Numbered from the stretch's first letter, positions 50,786-61,159 are shown. The stretch is 64,000 nt of DNA from Scandinavium manionii (GCF_024764775.1 NZ_JALIGC010000035.1:62001-126000); one strand, 5' to 3'. Notes: a model not told the origin generated them from the sequence alone. Translations and numbers: made by a program.

Positions 50786-52177
50786 ATGTCACAACAAGAT
50801 GAGAAGAATAATCATTACCTTTTAAAAAACTGGAAGCCTGAAAATCCGCTGTTTTGGGAGAACAAAGGTAAAGGTATCGCCCGACGGAACCTCTGGATTT
50901 CCGTGGCCTGTCTGCTATTGGCCTTCTGCGTATGGATGTTATTCAGTGCCGTCAGCGTCAATCTTAATAAAGTCGGATTTAATTTCACTACCGACCAGTT
51001 ATTTTTATTAACCGCCCTGCCATCCCTTTCCGGAGCAATATTACGCGTCCCCTACTCCTTTATGGTACCTCTATTTGGTGGTCGATACTGGACGGTATTA
51101 AGCACCGTTATTCTGATTATTCCCTGCGTCTGGCTCGGAATTGCCATTCAAAACATCGCCACTCCATATTGGGTATTTATTGTTATTGCCTTACTGTGTG
51201 GATTTGCTGGTGCGAATTTCGCCTCGAGCATGGGAAATATCAGTTTCTTCTTCCCGAAAGCCCGGCAAGGCAGCGCGCTCGGCATTAACGGTGGACTGGG
51301 CAATCTCGGCGTCAGCGTGATGCAACTCGCCGCGCCGCTGGTGATTTTCCTGCCGATGTTCACCTTCCTCGGCGTGCACGGCGTAACGCAAGAAGACGGT
51401 TCAACGATGTGGCTGACTAACGCCGCCTGGATTTGGGCTCCGCTACTGCTGATTGCCACACTCGCCGCCTGGTTCGGGATGAACGATATCGCCAGTTCTA
51501 AAGCGTCGATCGCCGAACAACTGCCGGTACTGGGACGGCTGCACACCTGGATCCTCGCCCTGCTGTATCTGGCAACGTTCGGCTCGTTTATCGGTTTTTC
51601 GGCTGGTTTCGCTATGCTTGCGAAAACGCAGTTTCCCGATGTGAACATCCTTAAACTGGCGTTCTTCGGGCCGTTCCTCGGCGCGCTGGCGCGTTCCTTT
51701 GGCGGGGTCATTTCCGACAAACTCGGCGGCGTGCGCGTGACGCTGATTAATTTCATTTTCATGGCTATCTTCAGCGCCCTGATTTTCCTCACTCTGCCAG
51801 GTGGCAGCTCTCCCGGCAACTTCCTCACCTTTTACCTCGTGTTCATGGGCCTGTTCCTGACCGCCGGACTCGGGAGCGGCTCAACCTTCCAGATGATTGC
51901 GGTGATTTTCCGCAAAATTACCATCGACCGTGTGAAAGCCAAAGGCGGCAGCGACGAACAGGCGCAGCAGGAAGCGGTAACCGATACCGCCGCCGCGCTG
52001 GGCTTTATCTCCGCCATCGGTGCGGTCGGTGGATTCTTCATCCCGAAAGCCTTTGGTACGTCACTGGCGATGACCGGTTCTCCGGTCGGCGCGATGAAAA
52101 TCTTTTTGGTGTTCTACATCGTTTGCGTGGTGGTGACGTGGCTGGTCTACGGTCGCCGCCAGCCTTCCGCTAAATAA
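50786..52177 (+). CDS. narU: Nitrate/nitrite transporter NarU
   Basis: A 463-residue major-facilitator transporter with 12 helices, of the nitrate/nitrite porter family. NISFFFPKARQGSALGINGG and AGLGSGSTFQMIAVIFRK are the two nitrate signature loops. It brings in nitrate and expels nitrite for the reductase encoded just downstream; narU and narZYWV are adjacent in E. coli too. The 59-bp space to narZ suggests one transcript. In E. coli this set is expressed in stationary phase. Confidence 0.95.
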   Translation: MSQQDEKNNHYLLKNWKPENPLFWENKGKGIARRNLWISVACLLLAFCVWMLFSAVSVNLNKVGFNFTTDQLFLLTALPSLSGAILRVPYSFMVPLFGGRYWTVLSTVILIIPCVWLGIAIQNIATPYWVFIVIALLCGFAGANFASSMGNISFFFPKARQGSALGINGGLGNLGVSVMQLAAPLVIFLPMFTFLGVHGVTQEDGSTMWLTNAAWIWAPLLLIATLAAWFGMNDIASSKASIAEQLPVLGRLHTWILALLYLATFGSFIGFSAGFAMLAKTQFPDVNILKLAFFGPFLGALARSFGGVISDKLGGVRVTLINFIFMAIFSALIFLTLPGGSSPGNFLTFYLVFMGLFLTAGLGSGSTFQMIAVIFRKITIDRVKAKGGSDEQAQQEAVTDTAAALGFISAIGAVGGFFIPKAFGTSLAMTGSPVGAMKIFLVFYIVCVVVTWLVYGRRQPSAK

Positions 52178-52236
52178 TCATAACAATGTGAGCCCCCTAA
52201 CCACGGGCCAGCCCTGGCCCCGTCAGGAGAAATGTC

Positions 52237-55200
52237 ATGAGTAAGCTACTGGACAGGTTTCGCTACTTTAAGCAAAAAGAGGAAACCTTCGCGAACGGTC
52301 ACGGCCAGGTGTACAACACCAACCGCGACTGGGAAGACAGTTATCGCCAGCGCTGGCAGTTCGACAAAATCGTGCGCTCAACGCACGGTGTGAACTGCAC
52401 CGGTTCCTGTAGCTGGAAGATCTACGTAAAAAACGGGCTGGTGACCTGGGAAACTCAGCAAACCGATTATCCGCGCACCCGCCCCGATTTACCCAACCAC
52501 GAACCGCGCGGCTGCCCACGCGGAGCCAGCTATTCCTGGTACCTTTACAGCGCTAACCGCCTGAAATATCCGCTGATCCGCAAAAGCCTGATCTCCCTGT
52601 GGCGTGAGGCGCTGGAACAGCACGCTGACCCGGTTCACGCCTGGAATTCGATAATGCAGGACCCGGCCAAATGCCTGAGGTACAAACAGGCTCGCGGCCA
52701 CGGCGGGTTTGTGCGCTCCAACTGGAACGAACTGAATACCCTGATTGCGGCAGCCAACGTCTGGACCATTAAAGAGTATGGGCCTGACCGGGTTGCAGGT
52801 TTCTCGCCCATTCCGGCGATGTCGATGGTCTCTTACGCCGCAGGCACGCGCTATCTGTCGCTGCTTGGCGGCACCTGCCTCAGCTTTTACGACTGGTATT
52901 GCGATTTGCCGCCCGCCTCGCCGATGACCTGGGGCGAACAAACCGACGTGCCGGAATCCGCCGACTGGTATAACTCCTCGTACATCATCGCCTGGGGCTC
53001 AAACGTGCCGCAGACGCGCACGCCGGATGCGCACTTCTTTACCGAAGTGCGCTACAAAGGCACCAAAACCATCGCCATCACCCCAGATTTCTCGGAAGTG
53101 GCCAAACTCAGCGACCAGTGGCTGGCGCCAAAACAGGGCACCGACAGCGCGCTGGCAATGGCGATGGGCCACGTCATGCTGCGCGAGTTTCATCTCGATA
53201 ACCCGAGCGATTATTTCATCAACTACTGTCGCCGTTACACCGACATGCCGATGCTGGTGCAACTCGATGCGCGGGAAGATGGCAGTTACGTACCGGGCCG
53301 GATGCTACGCGCGTCGGATCTGGTCGATAACCTTGGCGAAAGCAATAATCCGCAGTGGAAAACCGTCGCCTTCAACACCGCGGGTGAACTGGTGGTGCCC
53401 AACGGTGCGATCGGCTTCCGCTGGGGCGAGCAGGGGAAATGGAATCTCGAATCACTGGCTGCGGGCAGTGAAATTGAGCTACAGCTCAGTTTATTGGGTA
53501 ATCATGACAGTGTCGTGGGCGTGGCTTTCCCCTACTTTGGCGGCAACGAAAATCCGCATTTCCGCAGCGTGAAGCAGGACCCGATCCTGGTGCGTCAGTT
53601 ACCTGTTAAACAGCTGACGTTTGCCGACGGCAGCGCAGGTTTGGTGGTCAGCGTCTACGATCTGATTTTAGCGAATTACGGTCTCGACCGCGGGCTGGAC
53701 GATCCACTCTCTGCCAAAGATTACAGCGAAATCAAAGCCTACACCCCCGCATGGGCTGAGCAAATCACCGGCGTGCCGCAATACCACATCGCGCAAATCG
53801 CCCGTGAATTTGCCGATACCGCCCACAAAACACACGGCCGCTCGATGATCATCCTCGGTGCCGGGGTCAACCACTGGTATCACATGGACATGAACTACCG
53901 GGGGATGATCAACATGCTGGTATTCTGCGGCTGCGTGGGTCAGAGTGGCGGCGGCTGGGCACACTACGTCGGCCAGGAAAAACTGCGTCCGCAAACCGGC
54001 TGGCTGCCGCTGGCGTTTGCGCTGGACTGGAACCGTCCACCGCGCCAGATGAACAGCACCTCGTATTTCTACAATCACTCCAGCCAGTGGCGTTATGAAA
54101 AACTCACCGCCAAAGAGCTGCTCTCTCCGCTGGCGGACGCCAGTCAATTCACCGGGCATTTGATTGATTTCAATGTCCGCGCTGAACGGATGGGCTGGCT
54201 GCCGTCCGCGCCGCAGCTCAATCTGAATCCGTTAAGCATCAAAGAGAAGGCCGACGCCACGGGCGTAACGCCAGCCGATTACACTGCGCAGGCGTTGAAA
54301 TCTGGCAATATTCGCATGGCCTGCGAACAGCCTGACAGCGGTAACAACCACCCGCGCAATCTGTTTGTCTGGCGCTCCAACCTGCTCGGATCATCGGGTA
54401 AGGGCCATGAGTATTTACTCAAATACCTGCTCGGTACCGAGAGCGGTATTCAGGGCGACGCACTCGGTGAAAGCGATGACGTGAAGCCGGAGGAAGTCGA
54501 ATGGCAAACCGCCGCCATCGAAGGCAAGCTCGACCTGCTGGTGACGCTCGATTTCCGCATGTCCAGCACCTGCCTGTTCTCCGACATCGTGCTACCGACC
54601 GCCACCTGGTATGAAAAAGACGACATGAATACCTCTGACATGCATCCGTTTATTCATCCACTGTCGGCGGCAGTCGATCCGGCCTGGGAAGCACGCAGCG
54701 ACTGGGAAATCTACAAAGGTATCGCCAAAGTGTTCTCTCAGGTATGCGTCGGTCATTTGGGTACCGAAACCGATGTGGTGTTGCAACCGCTGATGCACGA
54801 TTCTCCGGCCGAACTGTCGCAGCCGTTTGAGGTGGCCGACTGGCGCAAAGGTGAATGCGAGTACGTGCCAGGCAAAACCGGGCCGGGTATTGCGGTCGTG
54901 GAACGTGATTACCCGGCGACGTATGAGCGCTTTACCTCGCTCGGGCCGTTGTTGGACAAACTCGGCAACGGCGGCAAAGGTATTTCGTGGAACACCGATA
55001 GCGAAATTGAGTTCCTCGGCAAACTGAATTATGTGAAGGCCGACGGCCCGGCAAAAGGCCGCCCGCGCATCGAAACCGCTATTGACGCGTCCGAGGTTAT
55101 CCTCGCCCTCGCCCCGGAAACCAACGGCCAGGTGGCGGTCAAAGCGTGGCAGGCGCTGAGCAAAATCACCGGCCGCGAACATGCGCATCTGGCGCTCAAC

Positions 55201-55977
55201 AAAGAAGACGAAAAAATCCGCTTCCGCGATATCGTCGCCCAGCCGCGCAAAATCATCTCGAGCCCGACGTGGTCCGGCCTCGAGAGCGAACACGTCTCCT
55301 ACAACGCAGGCTACACCAACGTGCATGAACTGATCCCATGGCGCACCCTTTCCGGACGCCAGCAGCTGTATCAGGATCACCTGTGGATGCGTGCGTTTGG
55401 CGAAAGTCTGGTGGCCTATCGTCCGCCAATCGACACCCGCAGCGTCAGTCAGATGAAAGACATTCCGCCCAACGGATTCCCGGAAAAAGCGCTCAACTTC
55501 CTGACGCCGCACCAGAAATGGGGCATTCACTCGACCTACAGCGAAAACCTGTTAATGCTGACACTGTCGCGCGGCGGGCCGATTGTCTGGCTCAGCGAAA
55601 CCGACGCCAAAGAGCTCGGCATTGAGGATAACGACTGGATAGAAGCCTTCAACGCCAACGGCGCCCTCACCGCCCGCGCGGTGGTCAGCCAGCGCATTCC
55701 ACCCGGCATGACCATGATGTATCACGCTCAGGAGCGCATCATGAATATTCCAGGCTCCGAAGTGACTGGCCGACGCGGCGGCATTCACAACTCCGTGACC
55801 CGCATTTGCCCGAAACCCACGCACATGATTGGCGGTTACGCCCAGCTGGCGTGGAGCTTTAACTATTACGGCACCGTCGGCTCCAACCGCGATGAGTTCA
55901 TCATGATCCGCAAAATGAAGAACATTAACTGGCTGGATGACGAAGGCAACGATCAGGTCCAGGAGGCGAAAAAATGA
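52237..55977 (+). CDS. narZ: Nitrate reductase Z, molybdenum-containing alpha subunit
   Basis: A 1246-residue catalytic subunit with the bis-molybdopterin cofactor. The N-terminal FS0 cluster region has HGVNCTGSCSWKIYVKNG, and YNSSYIIAWGSNVPQTRTPD carries the aspartate Mo ligand. The C-terminal HMIGGYAQLAWSFNYYG is typical. Nitrate is reduced to nitrite at the inner face of the membrane with electrons from NarV through NarY. The length equals E. coli NarZ (1246). Its stop overlaps the narY start (ATGA). Confidence 0.97.
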   Translation: MSKLLDRFRYFKQKEETFANGHGQVYNTNRDWEDSYRQRWQFDKIVRSTHGVNCTGSCSWKIYVKNGLVTWETQQTDYPRTRPDLPNHEPRGCPRGASYSWYLYSANRLKYPLIRKSLISLWREALEQHADPVHAWNSIMQDPAKCLRYKQARGHGGFVRSNWNELNTLIAAANVWTIKEYGPDRVAGFSPIPAMSMVSYAAGTRYLSLLGGTCLSFYDWYCDLPPASPMTWGEQTDVPESADWYNSSYIIAWGSNVPQTRTPDAHFFTEVRYKGTKTIAITPDFSEVAKLSDQWLAPKQGTDSALAMAMGHVMLREFHLDNPSDYFINYCRRYTDMPMLVQLDAREDGSYVPGRMLRASDLVDNLGESNNPQWKTVAFNTAGELVVPNGAIGFRWGEQGKWNLESLAAGSEIELQLSLLGNHDSVVGVAFPYFGGNENPHFRSVKQDPILVRQLPVKQLTFADGSAGLVVSVYDLILANYGLDRGLDDPLSAKDYSEIKAYTPAWAEQITGVPQYHIAQIAREFADTAHKTHGRSMIILGAGVNHWYHMDMNYRGMINMLVFCGCVGQSGGGWAHYVGQEKLRPQTGWLPLAFALDWNRPPRQMNSTSYFYNHSSQWRYEKLTAKELLSPLADASQFTGHLIDFNVRAERMGWLPSAPQLNLNPLSIKEKADATGVTPADYTAQALKSGNIRMACEQPDSGNNHPRNLFVWRSNLLGSSGKGHEYLLKYLLGTESGIQGDALGESDDVKPEEVEWQTAAIEGKLDLLVTLDFRMSSTCLFSDIVLPTATWYEKDDMNTSDMHPFIHPLSAAVDPAWEARSDWEIYKGIAKVFSQVCVGHLGTETDVVLQPLMHDSPAELSQPFEVADWRKGECEYVPGKTGPGIAVVERDYPATYERFTSLGPLLDKLGNGGKGISWNTDSEIEFLGKLNYVKADGPAKGRPRIETAIDASEVILALAPETNGQVAVKAWQALSKITGREHAHLALNKEDEKIRFRDIVAQPRKIISSPTWSGLESEHVSYNAGYTNVHELIPWRTLSGRQQLYQDHLWMRAFGESLVAYRPPIDTRSVSQMKDIPPNGFPEKALNFLTPHQKWGIHSTYSENLLMLTLSRGGPIVWLSETDAKELGIEDNDWIEAFNANGALTARAVVSQRIPPGMTMMYHAQERIMNIPGSEVTGRRGGIHNSVTRICPKPTHMIGGYAQLAWSFNYYGTVGSNRDEFIMIRKMKNINWLDDEGNDQVQEAKK

Positions 55978-57518
55978 AAATCCGTTCTCAGGTTGGCATG
56001 GTTCTCAATCTCGACAAATGTATTGGCTGTCACACCTGCTCCGTGACCTGTAAAAACGTCTGGACCGGCCGCGAAGGTATGGAATATGCGTGGTTCAATA
56101 ATGTCGAAACCAAGCCCGGCATCGGTTATCCGAAAAACTGGGAAGATCAGGAACAGTGGGAAGGCGGCTGGATCCGCGGGATCAGCGGCAAACTCACGCC
56201 GCGCCTCGGTGGACGCCTTGCCTTGATGGCAAAAATATTCGCCAACCCGGTGCTGCCGGCGATCGACGATTATTACGAGCCGTTCACCTACGACTACCAG
56301 GATTTGCATCGCGCGCCGGAAGGCAAACATCTGCCCACCGCTCGCCCACGTTCGCTTATCAGTGGGGAACGCATCAATAAAATCGAATGGGGCCCGAACT
56401 GGGAGGAGCTGCTCGGCGGCGAATTTGAAAAACGCGCCAAAGACCGGAACTTCGAAAACATGCAAAAGGAGATGTACGGCCAGTTCGAAAACACCTTCAT
56501 GATGTACCTCCCGCGCCTGTGTGAGCACTGTCTGAACCCAAGCTGCGTGGCAACCTGCCCGTCAGGTGCCATCTACAAACGCGAAGAAGACGGTATCGTA
56601 CTGATTGACCAGGATAAGTGCCGCGGCTGGCGCATGTGCATCAGCGGCTGTCCGTACAAAAAAATCTACTTTAACTGGAAAAGCGGCAAGTCAGAAAAAT
56701 GCACATTCTGCTATCCGCGCATTGAATCCGGCCAGCCAACCGTTTGTTCAGAAACCTGCGTCGGGCGCATTCGCTATCTCGGCGTGCTGCTGTACGACGC
56801 CGACCGCATTGAAGAAGCCGCCAGCACTGAACATGTGACCGATCTCTATGAGCGTCAGTGCGAGGTATTCCTCAACCCGCACGACCCGGCAGTGATTGAA
56901 GAAGCGGTCAAACAGGGCATTCCGCAGAACGTGATTGAGGCCGCGCAGCAGTCGCCGGTGTACAAACTGGCGATGGAATGGCAGCTTGCGCTGCCGCTGC
57001 ATCCGGAATACCGCACGCTGCCGATGGTCTGGTACGTGCCGCCGCTGTCACCGATTCAGTCTGTCGCCGATGCCGGCGCACTGCCGCATAACGGCAATAT
57101 TCTGCCGTCGGTCGAGAGCCTGCGCATTCCGGTGCAATATCTCGCTAACCTGCTGGCCGCGGGCGACACCGGCCCGGTTCTGCGCGCGCTGAAACGCATG
57201 ATGGCGATGCGCCACTACAAACGCTCGCAAACGGTGGAAGGCGTGACCGACACCCGTGCGCTGGAAGAGACCGGCCTGAGCGTGGAACAGGTGGAAGAGA
57301 TGTACCGCTATCTCGCCATCGCCAATTATGAAGACCGTTTCGTGATCCCAACCAGCCACCGCGAAATGGCGAAAGAAGCCTTCCCGGAACGTAACGGCTG
57401 CGGGTTCACATTCGGTGACGGCTGCCACGGCTCCGACACCAAGTTCAACCTGTTCAACAGCAAACGCATCGACGCCATCGACGTCTCCGGCGTACGCCAG
57501 CATGGGGAGGGTGAATAA
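55974..57518 (+). CDS. narY: Nitrate reductase Z, iron-sulfur beta subunit
   Basis: A 514-residue electron-transfer subunit. Four cysteine clusters are visible: CIGCHTCSVTCKNVW, CEHCLNPSCVATCP, CRGWRMCISGCPYKK (tryptophan in place of one cysteine, giving the 3Fe-4S centre) and KCTFCYPRIESGQPTVC. It links the heme subunit to NarZ. It begins four bases inside narZ and its stop meets the start of narW. Confidence 0.97.
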   Translation: MKIRSQVGMVLNLDKCIGCHTCSVTCKNVWTGREGMEYAWFNNVETKPGIGYPKNWEDQEQWEGGWIRGISGKLTPRLGGRLALMAKIFANPVLPAIDDYYEPFTYDYQDLHRAPEGKHLPTARPRSLISGERINKIEWGPNWEELLGGEFEKRAKDRNFENMQKEMYGQFENTFMMYLPRLCEHCLNPSCVATCPSGAIYKREEDGIVLIDQDKCRGWRMCISGCPYKKIYFNWKSGKSEKCTFCYPRIESGQPTVCSETCVGRIRYLGVLLYDADRIEEAASTEHVTDLYERQCEVFLNPHDPAVIEEAVKQGIPQNVIEAAQQSPVYKLAMEWQLALPLHPEYRTLPMVWYVPPLSPIQSVADAGALPHNGNILPSVESLRIPVQYLANLLAAGDTGPVLRALKRMMAMRHYKRSQTVEGVTDTRALEETGLSVEQVEEMYRYLAIANYEDRFVIPTSHREMAKEAFPERNGCGFTFGDGCHGSDTKFNLFNSKRIDAIDVSGVRQHGEGE

Positions 57519-58216
57519 TGCCGATCCTCAAGATGATTGCCCTGCTGCTGGAATATCCGGATGCAATGCTGTGGGATAATCGGGATGAAGCACAGGCGCT
57601 GGTGACGCAAGATGCGCCCACGCTGGCGCCGTGGGTGGAGAACTATCTCAGCGCCCCGCTGCTCGACCAGCAGGAACTGTGGTGCGACTTGTTTGAACGC
57701 GGCAGTTCAATGTCACTGCTGCTGTTTGAACATGTTCACGGCGAATCCCGCGATCGCGGCCAGGCGATGGTGGATTTAATGGCGCAGTATGAGCAGGCCG
57801 GTTTGCAGCTCGACTGTCGCGAACTGCCGGACCATCTGCCGCTGTATCTGGAGTTTCTCAGCACACGTTCGCCGGAGGAAGCCCGCGAAGGCTTGCAGAA
57901 CGTCGCGCCGATTCTGGCGTTGCTCGGTGGCAGGCTTAAAGAACGGCAGTCGAACTACTATCAGCTGTTCGATACCTTGCTTTTGCTGGCTAACAGCCCA
58001 CTAAGAAGTGACAGCGTCACGCATCAGGTGAAAGTCGAACCGCGCGACGATACCCGACAGGCGCTGGACGCCGTTTGGGAGGAAGAACAGGTGAAGTTTA
58101 TCGAGGACAACGCCACTTCCGCCTGCGACAGCTCGCCGCTACAAAGTTATCAGAAACGTTTTAGCCAGGACGTTGCGCCGCAGTACGTCGACGTCCGTTC
58201 CGGAGGCCCCAAATGA
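57518..58216 (+). CDS. narW: Nitrate reductase Z assembly chaperone
   Basis: A 232-residue NarJ-family chaperone that helps insert the molybdenum cofactor into NarZ and is not part of the final enzyme. It has MIALLLEYPDAMLWDN at the start, LDQQELWCDLFERGSSMSL and LPLYLEFLSTRSPEEAREGL. Its start codon shares a base with the narY stop and its end overlaps narV by four bases. Confidence 0.94.
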   Translation: MPILKMIALLLEYPDAMLWDNRDEAQALVTQDAPTLAPWVENYLSAPLLDQQELWCDLFERGSSMSLLLFEHVHGESRDRGQAMVDLMAQYEQAGLQLDCRELPDHLPLYLEFLSTRSPEEAREGLQNVAPILALLGGRLKERQSNYYQLFDTLLLLANSPLRSDSVTHQVKVEPRDDTRQALDAVWEEEQVKFIEDNATSACDSSPLQSYQKRFSQDVAPQYVDVRSGGPK

Positions 58217-58893
58217 GCCACTTCTTTGACGTCTTCTTCTACGATATTTACCCCTACATCTGCGGCTCGGTGTTTATCATCGGCAGCTGGCTGCGTTATG
58301 ACTACGGGCAATATACCTGGCGCGCGGGTTCGAGCCAAATGCTCGATAAACGCGGGATGGTGCTGTGGTCGAACATGTTCCACATCGGCATTCTTGGCGT
58401 CTTTTTCGGCCATGCGTTCGGGATGCTGACCCCTCACTGGATGTATGAATCGTTCCTGCCGATTTCCGTGAAGCAGCAAATGGCAATGATCCTTGGTGGG
58501 GCCTGTGGGGTGCTGACGCTGATTGGCGGCGCGGGCTTGCTGATTCGTCGGCTGTTCAACCCACGCGTTCGCGCCACGTCGACGACCGCCGATATTCTGA
58601 TCCTCAGCATATTACTGATTCAGTGCATTTTGGGCCTGTCGACGATTCCGTTCTCGGCACAGCACCCGGACGGAAGCGAAATGATGAAACTGGTGGGATG
58701 GGCGCAATCGGTAGTGACCTTCCAGGGCGGCGCGTCTACGCATCTCGTGGGGGTCGCGCTAGTGTATCGCGTCCATCTGGCGCTGGGAATGACCATTTTC
58801 CTGCTGTTCCCGTTCACCCGTCTGGTGCATGTGTGGAGCGCCCCGGTGGAGTATTTCACCCGGCGATATCAAGTCGTCCGCTCTCGGCGGTGA
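58213..58893 (+). CDS. narV: Nitrate reductase Z, cytochrome b gamma subunit
   Basis: A 226-residue membrane subunit with five helices and two b hemes. Axial histidines are expected in SNMFHIGILGVFFGHAFGM and in VYRVHLALGMTIFL with FTRLVHVWSAP. It oxidises quinol at the membrane and passes electrons to NarY. Last gene of the operon; a strong terminator follows. Confidence 0.95.
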   Translation: MSHFFDVFFYDIYPYICGSVFIIGSWLRYDYGQYTWRAGSSQMLDKRGMVLWSNMFHIGILGVFFGHAFGMLTPHWMYESFLPISVKQQMAMILGGACGVLTLIGGAGLLIRRLFNPRVRATSTTADILILSILLIQCILGLSTIPFSAQHPDGSEMMKLVGWAQSVVTFQGGASTHLVGVALVYRVHLALGMTIFLLFPFTRLVHVWSAPVEYFTRRYQVVRSRR

Positions 58894-58908
58894 ATTTCCC
58901 CATATATC

Positions 58909-58935
58909 AAAAAAGGGGCCATTGCCCCTTTTTTT
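58909..58935. terminator. Bidirectional terminator between narV and the serine hydrolase gene
   Basis: AAAAAAGGGGC pairs with GCCCCTTTTTT around CATT. A's lead and T's follow, so it can stop transcripts from both sides. The stop codon of the convergent gene lies inside it. Confidence 0.9.
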
Positions 58936-60235
58936 ATTTCAACGCCCCATATATCTGATCAACAATCCAGCCGTATGTTGCTGCTGGGAGTAACCCACTC
59001 ACAAATACATTTGGATTGGATTTTGGATCAGCCACGGGTGAATGTGGCCGGTTTCCGAGGATAACAATAGCCATATGATTAATGGGATCGATTGCAGTCA
59101 ACGTTCCAGTCCAGCCAGTGTGACCATATGTTTTTGAGCTGGCTAACACACCGAAAGTGGGGGTCATTGAGGCGTTCCCGTTTACCCGCCAGCCCAGGCC
59201 GAACGTCGCATCTTCTTTCGAACTGCCCGTAAATTCATCTACCGTTTTCTTATCGAACAATTTAACATTGCCATAGCCGCCACCGTTGAGCATGACTTGC
59301 ATCAGTACAGCAATATCACTTGTGTCAGAGAACAATCCAGCATGACCTGATACACCCCCCATTGAATACCAGGCTTTCTCATCGTGAACCTGCCCCCATA
59401 CTGTTTCAGTGCGTATATTAGGGAAAGTGATCACACCATCGCGGGTGTTCCCGTTCAGTTCCGTCGCGGCAATTTGCTGTTGCGTAAATCCTTTCTCTAA
59501 CGGATTAAAAACCGTATGTTTCAATCCAAGCGGTTTATAAATATTATTTTCAACGTATTGGTCTAACGGCTTTCCGGTAACAGATTCTATGATAAAGCCC
59601 AGTATCATATAATCGACATCACTATAAATATGCTGTGTTCCAGGTCGATATTGCAGCGGAGTATGTTTAATCATCTCCAGCGTAGTGCTTTTATTTTGCG
59701 AGAATAATTTACCTGCGACATTTTTATTAGGATATTGCGGGTCAGCGGGGAAGCCAGCGACATGATGAAGAATATCAGAGATCCGCAACGTACTTTTACC
59801 TTTGATGTTGTCTTCTGGCGTATCACCGAATCCGGAGATGTGTTTAGAGACTAAATCATTTACATCTATCTTCCCTTCATAGACAAGTTTCTGTAAGGCA
59901 AAGTTCGTGGCATACATTTTTGTGTTCGAAGCAAGATCATACATCGTACTGGTCGTAGCATGAATGGGAACAGCCATTAATCTCGAACCGTCATATTTTT
60001 TCGCTTCGCCCCAGGCTTTTTGCAGAACAATTTTATTGTCTTTAATAATAAGAATGTTCATGCCGGAATACCCGGCCTGAACTTGATTTGTCACCCAGGT
60101 GTCAAGCTTACCCAGTTTTTTAATATCAAAACCAACGTTCTCAGGACTGGTATGAGACAGCACCGGATAATCGACAGCAAAAGTAGATACGGAAAAAGCA
60201 AGTAACACTGTGGCAATTATATTAAGTTTCATCAT
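58934..60235 (-). CDS. yfeW: YfeW-like serine hydrolase (penicillin-binding protein 4B)
   Basis: A 433-residue periplasmic beta-lactamase-fold protein (signal peptide ending near STFAV). The serine motif is SNTK in DLASNTKMYATNF, the tyrosine motif is YSD in HIYSDVDYMILG, and the KTG-like motif is HTG in YGHTGWTG. Long stretches match E. coli YfeW as I recall it (KNVAGKLFSQ, WYSMGGVSGHAGLFSD, GLLPAATYGWIVDQIYG). That protein is a DD-carboxypeptidase. The start at 60235 or 60232 follows AAGGGATTA. In E. coli yfeW lies far from narV, so it is displaced here or there. Confidence 0.88.
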   Translation of the reverse strand: MMKLNIIATVLLAFSVSTFAVDYPVLSHTSPENVGFDIKKLGKLDTWVTNQVQAGYSGMNILIIKDNKIVLQKAWGEAKKYDGSRLMAVPIHATTSTMYDLASNTKMYATNFALQKLVYEGKIDVNDLVSKHISGFGDTPEDNIKGKSTLRISDILHHVAGFPADPQYPNKNVAGKLFSQNKSTTLEMIKHTPLQYRPGTQHIYSDVDYMILGFIIESVTGKPLDQYVENNIYKPLGLKHTVFNPLEKGFTQQQIAATELNGNTRDGVITFPNIRTETVWGQVHDEKAWYSMGGVSGHAGLFSDTSDIAVLMQVMLNGGGYGNVKLFDKKTVDEFTGSSKEDATFGLGWRVNGNASMTPTFGVLASSKTYGHTGWTGTLTAIDPINHMAIVILGNRPHSPVADPKSNPNVFVSGLLPAATYGWIVDQIYGALK

Positions 60236-60313
60236 TAATCCCTTAATCCAAATATCTGGTGAACGCAATAATTCCACCATAGCGTGAAAGCTCACTCAAG
60301 CCCGAAAGTTATC

Positions 60314-61159
60314 CTACTTCCCGCCTTCCGGATGCAGATCAAACGCCGCCATCACCGCGGCTAAATCCGCCAGTGTGAAGCCATTTTTCGGGTCGTCGAC
60401 GCCCTGACCAAATTTATCCTGCAGCAGCAAATACAAACTTTCGACATCCGGTAAATTGATTGACTCAACAGTATGCCCGTCTTGCTGATGGGTGAAATGG
60501 AAGTTGGTCAGCGTCAGTTTGCCGCCCTCTGGCAAATGGCGGCTCATCAGTAGATGATGGCGGAAATGCGACTGCGGCCAGTGTGCCGACCAGAAATTCC
60601 CCGCCACGTAATCAGAGAAATACTGCGGCACCAGGTCGAAGTGGTACATCGACTGCCAGCGGTCGTGGTGACGGAACTGTAAAATCCAGTCGTTGCCTTC
60701 GTTCAGCAGACGATAAACGCCGTGCGGCGTGGTTTGCTCTTTATTTGCCTGAAGCTGAATCGGAGCCGTCAGCGTTTGTCCGCCAAAGCCAACGTCGGCA
60801 ATCCAGCGCTCACCGGCTAAATCAATCACCAGCAAACGGTGCGTACGCGGCGGCATCTGCGGCGGATTCGACAGCACCACGCGCCCCAGCACGCTGCGCA
60901 CATCAAAACCGATTTCACGCAGCACGCGTTCAAACAGGCCGTTTTGTTCGAAACAGTAACCTCCGCGACGGGCATAGATGAGCTTATCTTCCAGCGCCTG
61001 ATCGTCGAGCTGGATTTCGCGCGGCAGCAGCACGTCCAGATTCTCAAACGGAATGGTGCAGTTGTGGCGCAAATGCAGCGCCCGCAGGGTGTCGATATCA
61101 ACAGCGACAGGAGAATTCCAGTTCAGACGGGCAAAATACGCGGTTAAAAATGGGCTCAT
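60314..61159 (-). CDS. nhoA: Arylamine N-acetyltransferase
   Basis: A 281-residue NAT enzyme that transfers acetyl from acetyl-CoA to aromatic amines and N-hydroxyarylamines. The catalytic triad is Cys69 (RRGGYCFEQN), His107 (PPRTHRLL) and Asp122 (WIADVGFGG). Length is the E. coli size. It sits in the same order relative to narV as in E. coli apart from the inserted yfeW. Confidence 0.95.
   Translation of the reverse strand: MSPFLTAYFARLNWNSPVAVDIDTLRALHLRHNCTIPFENLDVLLPREIQLDDQALEDKLIYARRGGYCFEQNGLFERVLREIGFDVRSVLGRVVLSNPPQMPPRTHRLLVIDLAGERWIADVGFGGQTLTAPIQLQANKEQTTPHGVYRLLNEGNDWILQFRHHDRWQSMYHFDLVPQYFSDYVAGNFWSAHWPQSHFRHHLLMSRHLPEGGKLTLTNFHFTHQQDGHTVESINLPDVESLYLLLQDKFGQGVDDPKNGFTLADLAAVMAAFDLHPEGGK

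Noticed and set aside
54592..55530. Minus-strand frame of over 300 codons inside narZ
   Set aside because: A shadow of narZ with no start signal and no family features.
57504..57511. GGGGAGGG, a KOPS octamer pointing away from dif
   Set aside because: It fits the octamer but has the wrong polarity; one opposing site does not overturn the pattern, and it overlaps the end of narY. Kept as counter-evidence only.
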